The notes below the pieces were generated by a model that saw nothing but the letters and a program-made list of their open reading frames with translations, was not told the DNA's origin and did no database searches. A program made the position numbers and the translations under genes. This document shows, in pieces, positions 26,315 to 33,599 of a DNA stretch of 64,000 nucleotides. Source of the stretch: Verrucomicrobium sp. GAS474 (GTDB lineage: Bacteria; Verrucomicrobiota; Verrucomicrobiia; Methylacidiphilales; GAS474); NCBI RefSeq assembly GCF_900105685.1, contig NZ_LT629781.1, positions 558,001 through 622,000 on the forward strand. Direction: 5' to 3'. Positions within the stretch are counted from its first letter, which is position 1; each line of letters opens with the position of its first letter.

Positions 26315-27409
26315 ATGGTTCCTATTTCGCAAGCGTGGACGGTCGCCAGTTACGTCCTCGGCCAGAAGATCAAGGGCAACAAGCGTTACCCGCTGGTCAT
26401 GATGCTCGAACCCCTTTTCCGTTGCAACCTCGCCTGCGCGGGCTGTGGCAAGATCCAGTATCCTGCCCACATTCTCGATAAGCGTTTAACGCCCGAGCAG
26501 TGCTGGGCCGCGGCCGACGAGTGCGGCGCCCCGATGGTCTCCATCCCCGGCGGCGAGCCCCTCATCCATAACGAGATCGACCAGATCGTCGCCGGCCTCG
26601 TGAAGCGCAAGAAGTACATCTATCTCTGCACGAACGCGATCCTGCTCAAGAAGAAGATCGACCTCTTCACCCCCTCGAAGTACCTGACCTTCTCCGTCCA
26701 CATGGACGGCGGCAAGGAAGACCACGACGAGGCGGTCTGCCGCGACGGCGTCTACGAGACGGCCCTCGAGGGGATCAAGGAAGCGGTGAAACGCGGCTTC
26801 CGCGTCACGACGAACACGACCCTCTTCGACGGGGCGAACCCCGAGCGCGTCCGCGCCTTCTTCGACGAGATGATGAAGCTCGGCGTCGAGGGGATGATGC
26901 TCTCCCCCGGCTACAGCTACCAGAAGGCCCCCGACCAGGAGCACTTCCTCCACCGCGACAAGACGAAGGCCCTCTTCCGCTCGATCCTCGAGAACAAGAA
27001 GAAGAGCTGGCGCTTCAACCTCTCCCCCCTCTTCCTCGAGTTCCTCCAGGGGAACATCGATTACGAGTGCACGCCCTGGGGCAACCCGACGTACAACGTC
27101 TTCGGCTGGCAGCGTCCCTGCTACCTCCTCCAGGAAGGCTACGTCAGCACCTTCAAGGAGCTGATCGAGACGACGAAGTGGGAGAACTACGGCCACAAGA
27201 GCGGCAACGAGAAGTGCGCCGACTGCATGGTCCACTGCGGATACGAGCCGACCTCGGTCGACGACACCTTCGGTTCCCTCGCCGGCCTCGGCCGGACGAT
27301 CAAGGCGACCTTCGGCATCTCCCTCGCGAAGAAGGGGAGCCCCGGCCACAGCGCGCCCCCCGCGCCGCCCTCCGCCCCCGCGCAGGTCGCCGAGCCCGCC
27401 CTCCACTAA
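26315..27409 (+). CDS. hpnH: Hopanoid biosynthesis radical SAM protein HpnH
   Basis: 364 residues. The radical-SAM cluster is CxxxCxxC at Cys37, Cys41 and Cys44 (FRCNLACAGCGK), followed by the SAM-binding SIPGGEPLIH. A C-terminal Cys-rich segment (NEKCADCMVHCGYEP) is typical of HpnH. HpnH joins 5'-deoxyadenosine to diploptene, giving adenosylhopane, the first step to extended C35 hopanoids. The last 40 residues are a Pro/Ala-rich tail. No other hopanoid gene lies nearby. It is followed 21 bp later by a conserved-looking unknown that is likely co-transcribed. Confidence 0.93.
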   Translation: MVPISQAWTVASYVLGQKIKGNKRYPLVMMLEPLFRCNLACAGCGKIQYPAHILDKRLTPEQCWAAADECGAPMVSIPGGEPLIHNEIDQIVAGLVKRKKYIYLCTNAILLKKKIDLFTPSKYLTFSVHMDGGKEDHDEAVCRDGVYETALEGIKEAVKRGFRVTTNTTLFDGANPERVRAFFDEMMKLGVEGMMLSPGYSYQKAPDQEHFLHRDKTKALFRSILENKKKSWRFNLSPLFLEFLQGNIDYECTPWGNPTYNVFGWQRPCYLLQEGYVSTFKELIETTKWENYGHKSGNEKCADCMVHCGYEPTSVDDTFGSLAGLGRTIKATFGISLAKKGSPGHSAPPAPPSAPAQVAEPALH

Positions 27410-27430
27410 CCCTCCCCAACGCACGAAGTC

Positions 27431-27883
27431 ATGCCGAACGCCGTCGATACCGGAGCGATGCACGCCGCCAAGCAGGCGAACCTCGCCGAGTCTCCCGCCC
27501 TCTCCACCCCCGCCGCCCCCGGCCACCAGAGCCTCCACGGCGCCGAGTACACCTTCACGGGTGACCAGGACCGCCGCGACGGGATCGACGCCGCCTTCGA
27601 TTACCGGGGCGACGTCACCCTCCGCCTGAGCAACGGCGAGGCGCTGGAGTGCTTCCTCTTCAACCGCACCCCGAACAGCAAGCCCCCCCAGGTGCAGCTC
27701 TTCGTGAAGGGCGAGGAGACGCCCCGCGTCCTCCCCTACGTCGACATCGTCGGCATCACCTTCACCGGCAAGGACCCCGCCGACGGCAAGTCCTACCTCG
27801 CCTGGAAGGCGAAGAAGCACAACGAGCGGGTCGAGGAATCGCGCCGCGTCGAAGAGGAAATGCGCCAGCAGGGAATCGTCTAG
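27431..27883 (+). CDS. Small protein downstream of hpnH, unknown function
   Basis: 150 residues. The first 45 are low-complexity Ala/Pro-rich. The remainder is a beta-rich domain (YRGDVTLRLSNGEALECFLFNR...PPQVQLFVKGEETPRVLPY) ending in a helix rich in Glu/Arg. The beta segment resembles a small Sm-like or SH3-like barrel, but I cannot assign a family. Close spacing to hpnH (21 bp) and a terminator just after it indicate a two-gene operon, so a link to hopanoid metabolism is possible but untested. Confidence 0.65.
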   Translation: MPNAVDTGAMHAAKQANLAESPALSTPAAPGHQSLHGAEYTFTGDQDRRDGIDAAFDYRGDVTLRLSNGEALECFLFNRTPNSKPPQVQLFVKGEETPRVLPYVDIVGITFTGKDPADGKSYLAWKAKKHNERVEESRRVEEEMRQQGIV

Positions 27884-27902
27884 CCGATCCCTTCCGAAGA
27901 TC

Positions 27903-27942
27903 CCCCTTCCGACGCGAAGCGCGTCCGAAGGGGTTCTTTTTT
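27903..27942 (+). terminator. Intrinsic terminator after the hpnH operon
   Basis: CCCCTTCCGACGCG and CGCGTCCGAAGGGG pair with one C-C mismatch around an AAG loop, followed by TTCTTTTTTT. It starts 20 bp after the preceding stop. Confidence 0.8.
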
Positions 27943-27967
27943 TAGCCCACCCAAGCCACTTCACCCC

Positions 27968-28276
27968 ATGCGTCGAGACCTCAACTGGAGCGCCAAGCGC
28001 GACGACGGGACGAAGTACGAGGTGCGCGTCATCTACTTCGGCAAGAAATTCGAGATCTCGACCCGGGAGAAGACGGGCCGCACCCACACCGTCGGCAAGT
28101 CGGGCCGCAAGGACCAGGGCCTCGATCTCTGGGACCACAAGACGCCGCCCTCCCGCGAGGTGCTGGAGGAACTGGTCGCCATCATGGAGCGCTACCACCC
28201 GCGCCACCGCGCCACCGACGAGGAACTCCGCGAGGCGCGCCGGATGCTGGCCGAGCACGATCGCCGCGCGGCCTGA
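27968..28276 (+). CDS. Small charged protein of unknown function
   Basis: 102 residues, no signal or membrane segment. The N-terminal half is beta-rich and basic (TKYEVRVIYFGKKFEISTREKTG), the C-terminal half helical (SREVLEELVAIMERYHPRHR). It lies between the hpnH terminator and sufE, 29 bp upstream of the latter, so it is probably co-transcribed with sufE. I recognise no named family. Confidence 0.6.
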   Translation: MRRDLNWSAKRDDGTKYEVRVIYFGKKFEISTREKTGRTHTVGKSGRKDQGLDLWDHKTPPSREVLEELVAIMERYHPRHRATDEELREARRMLAEHDRRAA

Positions 28277-28305
28277 GCCGCACGCGAAGCAAGGAACCCC
28301 GACCG

Positions 28306-28728
28306 ATGCTCCAGGAAAAACGCGATGCCCTGATCGACGCCTTCCAGTCCCTCCCCGACGGCGAGGAGCGGCTGACCTATCTCCTCTCCATGGGCCGCCG
28401 CTTCCCGGCCCTCCCCGACGCCGAGAAGAGCGACGATCTTCTCCTTCCCGGCTGCATGTCCCGCCTCTGGCTCCTCCCGGAATACCGCGACGGGCGGTGC
28501 CACTTCCGCATGGATGCCGACGCCCAGATCGTGAAGGGGATCGCCGCGATGGTCTGCACCTTCTACGGCGGCGAGACCCCCGCCGACATCGCCGCCCAGG
28601 AGCTCGACTTCCTCGCCGAGGCGGGCGTCCCGCAGCTCCTCACGCCGAACCGCCGGAGCGGCCTCTCGAGCCTCCGCTCCCGGATCAAGGCCTTCGCCGT
28701 CGAGCAGCTGGCGAAGGATGGGGTGTAG
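28306..28728 (+). CDS. sufE: SufE-family cysteine desulfurase partner
   Basis: 140 residues, the usual SufE length. The persulfide-accepting cysteine is Cys50 in LLPGCMSRLWL. The pattern R-x-x-Y-LLSMGR(R)FPALP at the start and FYGGETPADIAAQE later are characteristic. SufE accepts sulfur from SufS and passes it to the SufBCD scaffold for Fe-S cluster assembly. No sufBCDS genes are in the window. A repeat element starts about 10 bp after its stop. Confidence 0.9.
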   Translation: MLQEKRDALIDAFQSLPDGEERLTYLLSMGRRFPALPDAEKSDDLLLPGCMSRLWLLPEYRDGRCHFRMDADAQIVKGIAAMVCTFYGGETPADIAAQELDFLAEAGVPQLLTPNRRSGLSSLRSRIKAFAVEQLAKDGV

Positions 28729-28737
28729 GGAAAAGAG

Positions 28738-29316
28738 GTCGCGGGGCGGAGGCGGCCCTTCGGGGCTTGCGGGATCAACGCTGTACAGTGGAGGTAATCC
28801 GCTTTATAGCCACAGAGGGGCTTCGCCCCTCCGTGACCTCCTGTTCGGAGGGCCTGAACTAGGCGGACGCGTTTCCCCCTGCGCCTCGTCTTCTAACTGG
28901 ATTAAAATCGGATGGTTCCGGGGCGTCCGAGGGTACGTACTGCGGGGGTAGACGGTATCAATACGCCCAGACTCCTATTGGGAGAGGAGCGCTTGGAAGA
29001 ATGGCCGCTTCGGCTCCGCCAGCACTCGGACGCGTGATTCCTCCCAAGCGCGTTAGATCTAGCGGAGTACAACTCTCCGAAGGAGCATTGCCTTTAGATG
29101 GAAGGAACCGTTCCCCCTACCGCCTCTTACGGGAGAGGTTCAAGGAGGGGCGACAGCCTGCGCGATAGCGCAACTACTCGTAAGGGGAAACTAGCTTGCC
29201 GGGCCGGGAGGCAAGCCCGCTCCTTGGCGTTAAAGCGGATCGCCTCCAGCTGTACAGGCAAGCGCAGCGATTCTACCCTGCCCCGAAGGGGTCTCACCGC
29301 CCCCCTCGCGCCCCCT
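28738..29316 (+). mobile_element. MITE-like repeat element, copy C (complete)
   Basis: About 580 bp, same orientation as copy A. The left end CCCTTCGGGGCTTGCG...CTGTACAGTGGAGG is inverted at the right end (GGCGTTAAAGCGGATCGCC then CCAGCTGTACAGG, then CCCCGAAGGGG). The core block is at 28893-28919 and the hairpin module at 29159-29172. Between core and module it shares with copy A only short blocks such as GTTAGATCTAGCGGAGTA and GCCTTTAG. It fills the whole gap between sufE and the convergent acetyltransferase gene. No ORF of significance. Confidence 0.8.
29159..29172 (+). ncRNA. Covarying GNNA hairpin in copy C
   Basis: TGCGC-GATA-GCGCA. Compared with copy A the outer two stem pairs change from G-C and T-A to T-A and G-C, preserving pairing. 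Confidence 0.5.
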
Positions 29317-29338
29317 GAAGTCGATTAATCCCAAGCCC

Positions 29339-30130
29339 CTACTCGGCCCGCGGTCCCCGCAGGAGCGGGGCGGTGAGGCGGGAGAGGCTTTCCCGCTGCG
29401 TCCCGTCGGCCTCGAAGTTTTCGGGCGCCAGCCACCGCCGGAAGGAGGCTTCGAGGACGGGCCACTCGGTGTCGAGGATCGAGAACCAGGCGGTGTCCCG
29501 GTTCCGGCCCTTCACCACGGCCGATTGGCGGAAGGTCCCCTCGTAGGAGAATCCGAGGCGGCGGGCGGCGCGGCGCGAGGGGTCGTTGAGCGCGTCGCAC
29601 TTCCATTCGCAGCGGCGGTAGCCGAGGGCGAAGACGTGGCCGATGAGGAGGTAGAGCGCCTCGGTGGCGGCGGGGGTCTGCTGGAGGGCGGGGGAGAAGG
29701 CGAGCTGGCCGACTTCGATGACGCCGACCTCGGGGGCGATCCGCATGTAGGAGGCGAGGCCGAGGGGAAGGCCTCCGGCCTTCGGCTTGGCTTCCGCCGC
29801 GCCGGCGGGGGCCGTTCCATTTTGGGCGGCTTCCTTCGGCCGCTCCAGGATGACGTAGAAGAGGGGATCGGCTCCGCGGCAGGCGGCCTCCATCCAGGCC
29901 CGGTACGCTTCGAGCGTCGGGAAGGGGCCGTAGGGAAGGTAGGTCCACATCCGTCCCTCGCGGTCCTTCGCGTTCGCGGCGAAGAGGGGGGCGGCATGGT
30001 CGGAGGGCCGGACGGTTTCGAGGCGGCAGAAGCGCCCCTCCAGCGGTTCCCGCCACGGCAGGGCGGCGGGTCTCCATCCGGGCAGCGGCACGCCGATCGG
30101 CTGGCCCAGGTCGTTCAGGGGGGAGGACAT
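29339..30130 (-). CDS. GNAT-family N-acetyltransferase (RimJ/RimL type)
   Basis: 263 residues. The start LEGRFCRLETVRPSDHAAPLF and the acetyl-CoA-binding region LLIGHVFALGYRRCEWKCDALNDPSRRAARRLGF are characteristic of the RimJ/RimL acetyltransferase branch, which acetylates ribosomal N-termini or small amines. The stretch GRMWTYLPYGPF is also typical. It ends a few bases from repeat copy C and is divergent from the M20 deacylase gene. The target is not predictable. Confidence 0.85.
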   Translation of the reverse strand: MSSPLNDLGQPIGVPLPGWRPAALPWREPLEGRFCRLETVRPSDHAAPLFAANAKDREGRMWTYLPYGPFPTLEAYRAWMEAACRGADPLFYVILERPKEAAQNGTAPAGAAEAKPKAGGLPLGLASYMRIAPEVGVIEVGQLAFSPALQQTPAATEALYLLIGHVFALGYRRCEWKCDALNDPSRRAARRLGFSYEGTFRQSAVVKGRNRDTAWFSILDTEWPVLEASFRRWLAPENFEADGTQRESLSRLTAPLLRGPRAE

Positions 30131-30231
30131 GTTCGCCCCTTATGTATCATGAAATCGGACGCGGCCCTAGGGCGAAGTGAGCGACCCAAAATCGTGGACA
30201 TCGTCCCGCGACGTGGGGTACGGTGCGGGGC

Positions 30232-31428
30232 ATGGCCTCCCTTCCCCCTCTCCACGCGCTGCTCCGGGACATGGTGGCGATCCCGAGCGTGAATCCGACG
30301 GGCGATCCCGGCACCCCCCACGTCAACGAGCAGAAGATGGCCGAGTTCCTCCTCGGCTGGACGGAGCGCCACGGGGCCGAGGCGGCGCTGATGCCGGTCC
30401 TCCCCGACCGCCCGAACCTCGTCGCCCGCTGGCGTCCGAAGGGGTTGAAGCCGGGCCAACGGCCCCGCCACCGCATCTGGTTCGCCCCCCATACCGACAC
30501 CGTCAGCGTCGCCGGGATGACCGTCGCCCCCTTCGATCCGGTGATTTCCAAGGGCCGCCAGCCCCGCCTCTACGGCCGGGGCGCGAGCGACACGAAGGGG
30601 CCGATGGCCGCGATGCTCCACGCCATCGCGGCGTGGTGGAAGGCGGGCGGGAAGAACGGCGATGTCGAGATCCTCTTCGTCGGCCTCATGGGCGAGGAAG
30701 CGGGGAACGAGGGGGCGAAGGCCCTCGTCGCCCATCCGATCCCGGCGGCGGAACGGCCCGACCTCGTCATCGTCGGGGAGCCGACCGGCCTCCGCGTCGT
30801 CACCGCCCACAAGGGGGCCCTCTGGCTCACCCTCACGGCGGCGGGGAAGGCCTGCCACGCCTCGACGCCGGAGCGGGGCCGCAACGCCATCGACCTCATG
30901 GCCCCGGCCCTCGTCGCCATCCGCAAGCAGCTGATCCCGGCCCTCCGCGCGGAGAAATACCGCCACCCCCTCCTCGGCCTCCCGACGCTGAACATCGGGA
31001 CGATCCGGGGCGGCTCCAAGGTCAACATCGTCCCCGACGCGTGCGTCGTCGAGGTCGATTGCCGGACCACCCCGGCCCTCTCCCACCCGGCCGTCCTCGC
31101 CCTCGCGAAGCGGATCGTGAAGGCCGCCGCCCCCGGCGTCCGGGTCGAGAAACTGCGCGGCTGCCCCGGCCTCGCCACCGATCCGGCCCAGCCCCTGATC
31201 ACGGCGCTGCGGCAAGCCTCGGCGGCGGTCACCGGCGGGAAGCCGAAGCCCCCGGGCGGCGTCCCGTGGTTCTGCGACGCCGCGATCTTCGACGGCGCGG
31301 GCCTCCCCGCCGTCGCCTTCGGCCCGGGGACGATCGCCCAGGCCCACACCCGGGACGAATACATCGCCCTCCGTGATCTCGACGCCGGGGCGGCCGCCCT
31401 TCTCAGGTATTTGACCGATCTCCTTTAG
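30232..31428 (+). CDS. M20-family metallo-deacylase (ArgE/DapE-like)
   Basis: 398 residues from ATG 30232 (GTG 30223 is an in-frame alternative). Metal ligands and catalytic residues are visible: HTDTVSV, GRGASDTKGPMAAML, catalytic Glu pair in MGEEAGNEG, VIVGEPTGL, and a dimerisation domain between. The C-terminal His ligand is in GPGTIAQAHTRDEYI. M20 members remove acyl groups from N-acetylornithine or N-succinyl-diaminopimelate, or hydrolyse dipeptides. Context gives no amino-acid pathway, so specificity stays open. Confidence 0.88.
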   Translation: MASLPPLHALLRDMVAIPSVNPTGDPGTPHVNEQKMAEFLLGWTERHGAEAALMPVLPDRPNLVARWRPKGLKPGQRPRHRIWFAPHTDTVSVAGMTVAPFDPVISKGRQPRLYGRGASDTKGPMAAMLHAIAAWWKAGGKNGDVEILFVGLMGEEAGNEGAKALVAHPIPAAERPDLVIVGEPTGLRVVTAHKGALWLTLTAAGKACHASTPERGRNAIDLMAPALVAIRKQLIPALRAEKYRHPLLGLPTLNIGTIRGGSKVNIVPDACVVEVDCRTTPALSHPAVLALAKRIVKAAAPGVRVEKLRGCPGLATDPAQPLITALRQASAAVTGGKPKPPGGVPWFCDAAIFDGAGLPAVAFGPGTIAQAHTRDEYIALRDLDAGAAALLRYLTDLL

Positions 31429-31499
31429 TCCAGCCGGGTAAAAATTGCAACCGCTTGGGCCGCAACGGTATTGCCCGATGCCGTGTTTGAGTGTATTTC

Positions 31500-32126
31500 A
31501 TGCGCACCCGTATGACCAAACTGCCCAAGGTTCCCGCTCTCCCTGTCACGGAAACGGACCCCATTGAGCTCCAGATTGGCCGCCGCATCCGCGCCCTGCG
31601 CCTCGAACGGGACATCACCCTCGACCAGCTCGCCATCGAGGTGAAGCTGACGAAAGGCCAGCTCTCGAAGATCGAGAACGGCAAGGTATCCTCCCCGGTC
31701 TCCACCCTCACGCGGATCGCCGCCGCCCTTTCCGTCGAGCCCGGCAGCTTCTTCCAGAGCGCCCATCCCGCCCAGCCCCGCGCCGCGCTGGTGCGGCGGG
31801 CGGAGCGGAAATCGATCGCCGGGCGCGGCTCGAAGATCGGCCACAGCTACGAGTCGCTCGCCTTCGGCCTTCCCTTCCAGAAAGACTTCGAGCCCTATCT
31901 CATGCGGATCGACGAGAAGGTGATCGATCCCGCGAAGAACAGCTTCCGCCATCCGGGCCACGAGTTCCTCTTCATGCTGAAGGGAAAGATGGACTACCGC
32001 CACGGGGAGCAGATCTACCACCTCGGCCCCGGCGATTCCCTCTTCTTCGACGGGACGATCGAGCACGGCCCCTCCGCCGTCTACGGCCCGCCGATCGAGT
32101 TCCTGAGCCTGATCAGCAATCCCTGA
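31500..32126 (+). CDS. XRE-family regulator with cupin domain
   Basis: 208 residues from ATG 31500; a GTG at 31491 is in frame. Residues about 28-82 are an XRE helix-turn-helix (IRALRLERDITLDQLAIEVKL...LSKIENGKVSSPVSTLTRIA). Residues 130-205 are a cupin (HPGHEFLFMLKGKMDYRHGEQIYHLGPGDSLFFDGTIEHGP). Proteins of this build bind DNA and sense a small ligand or metal in the cupin. It is convergent with the acyltransferase gene, so autoregulation or control of distant genes is more likely than control of that neighbour. Confidence 0.88.
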   Translation: MRTRMTKLPKVPALPVTETDPIELQIGRRIRALRLERDITLDQLAIEVKLTKGQLSKIENGKVSSPVSTLTRIAAALSVEPGSFFQSAHPAQPRAALVRRAERKSIAGRGSKIGHSYESLAFGLPFQKDFEPYLMRIDEKVIDPAKNSFRHPGHEFLFMLKGKMDYRHGEQIYHLGPGDSLFFDGTIEHGPSAVYGPPIEFLSLISNP

Positions 32127-32143
32127 CCGTCGCGAGACAGGCT

Positions 32144-33307
32144 CTAACCCGCCGCCGAAACCGCGACGGGACTCGACACGGGGCTCTTCGCCTTGTGGAA
32201 CCGGATCTCGTAGAGGGAATAGGAATAGGCGGCAATCGTGAAGACGACCGCGATGTCGACGGCGAGGAAGAGGAGGCCGAACAGCGCGTAGCCCGGCGTC
32301 CCCAGCGGCACCAGCCGGTGGAGCGCGCCGAGGATCAGGACGCCGAGGGGAAGATGGTAGACGTAGACCCCGTAGGAGATTTTCCCGCCGTATTGGAGCA
32401 TCCGCCAATCGGTGAAGCGGGTCCACGGAGCCCCGCCCATCGTCTGCGCCAGGGCGCACGCCCCGAGCGCCGCGAGGAGGGAGTAGCCCCAGAGGAATTC
32501 CCCGTGCCGCCCCATGTGGACCGGATAGCCGAGGCCCGAGGCCTTCAGCAGCGCGCCGACGTGCAGCGGCCCCGCCGAGTCGCGCCAATTCAACGCGATC
32601 ACGAGGAGGCCGCCCAAGGCCGCGAGAATGCCGAGGGCGAGGAAGACGGCGCGGCGCTGGAAGAAGTGCAGCACCTTGGGCCAGGTCAGCAGCGATCCCA
32701 TCGCGAAGGCGTCGAGGTAATTCACCGGCTGGTGGTAGAGCCAGAGCGTGACGAACGCCATGTCCCGCCCCTGCCGGGCGAAGAGGAACGCCGCCCCGAT
32801 CCGGAAGAGCGGGACGAGGAGGAGGAGCAATCCCCCGATCCAGGGGAACGCCTCCTCGGGCAGCCACCAGACCAGCGCCGTCCAGGCGATGTAGATCTGC
32901 CATTCGACGGCGAGGCTCCACAGATGGCCGAACCACATCGATCCGCTCTCGAGGCCGATGTGCCAGAAATTCGAGGTGAAGCTCAACAGGTAGGGCCACT
33001 GGGCGCGGAACTCCGGCGGACGGCGGAAGAGGAGCCAGCAGGCGGCGAAAATCGCGACCAGGAGGAAGTAGGGCGGGAAGAGCCGGAGGACGCGCCGCCC
33101 GAGGAACCCGCCGACGAAGGAGCCCATCGAGCGGTCGATCCCCTTCCGCTTCCGCTGCCGGAGGAGCGAGGTGATGAGGAAGCCGGAGAGGACGAAGAAG
33201 AGGAGGACGCCGATCCAGCCGCAGACGATCGTCTCGCCCCAATGTTGCCCCATCACGGCCAGGACGGCGATCGTCCGCCAGGAATCGAGCCGGGGTTGAT
33301 AGGTCAT
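32144..33307 (-). CDS. Membrane acyltransferase, family 3 (OafA/YrhL-like)
   Basis: 387 residues from ATG 33307. It opens with the family motif YQPRLDSWRTIAVLAVMGQH, where an arginine and histidine of the active site lie, and has about ten membrane segments. The signature W-S-L-A-V-E-W-Q-I-Y appears as HLWSLAVEWQIYIAWTA. Such enzymes O-acetylate or acylate surface polysaccharides or lipids. The gene opposes smc across a 290-bp AT-richer region. A second relative lies at 52384, inside the fibre island. Confidence 0.88.
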   Translation of the reverse strand: MTYQPRLDSWRTIAVLAVMGQHWGETIVCGWIGVLLFFVLSGFLITSLLRQRKRKGIDRSMGSFVGGFLGRRVLRLFPPYFLLVAIFAACWLLFRRPPEFRAQWPYLLSFTSNFWHIGLESGSMWFGHLWSLAVEWQIYIAWTALVWWLPEEAFPWIGGLLLLLVPLFRIGAAFLFARQGRDMAFVTLWLYHQPVNYLDAFAMGSLLTWPKVLHFFQRRAVFLALGILAALGGLLVIALNWRDSAGPLHVGALLKASGLGYPVHMGRHGEFLWGYSLLAALGACALAQTMGGAPWTRFTDWRMLQYGGKISYGVYVYHLPLGVLILGALHRLVPLGTPGYALFGLLFLAVDIAVVFTIAAYSYSLYEIRFHKAKSPVSSPVAVSAAG

Positions 33308-33599
33308 GAAGGACGGGCGGCGAGGGCCTCTCGCCAAAAACCGGGGTCACCATAGAAATGAGCGCAGGCGGTGTCAATCCGCCGCCCCGACCCCGAACTG
33401 TACATCCCCCCGTACATTTCCCCTTCACGAAAGAATCTCCCTCCGTACCAGTACAATACCCATAAAATTAACATGAAAGAACTAATCCGTACGACAAACA
33501 AATTACACCATGCATAGGGCTTTTTCTCTCTTATGCCCCTACTAATAGCGTATTTTGCCTTGAAGGGGTCGCCGGTACCTAGGTAGGTTCCCCCTCGTT
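33308..33599. promoter_or_regulatory. Divergent regulatory region upstream of smc
   Basis: 292 bp between divergent starts, AT-richer than the surroundings, with many GTAC tetramers (AACTGTACATC, CCGTACATTT, CCGTACCAGTAC, CCGTACGAC). These may form a binding-site cluster, but I cannot assign a regulator. The segment from about 33430 to 33560 probably holds both promoters. No RNA gene or small ORF with a ribosome-binding site is evident. Confidence 0.35.

Noticed and set aside
33370-33480. A further degenerate copy of the repeat element upstream of smc, suggested by ACTGTACATC
   Set aside because: Only the short CTGTACA motif matches; the flanking terminal repeat and core are absent.
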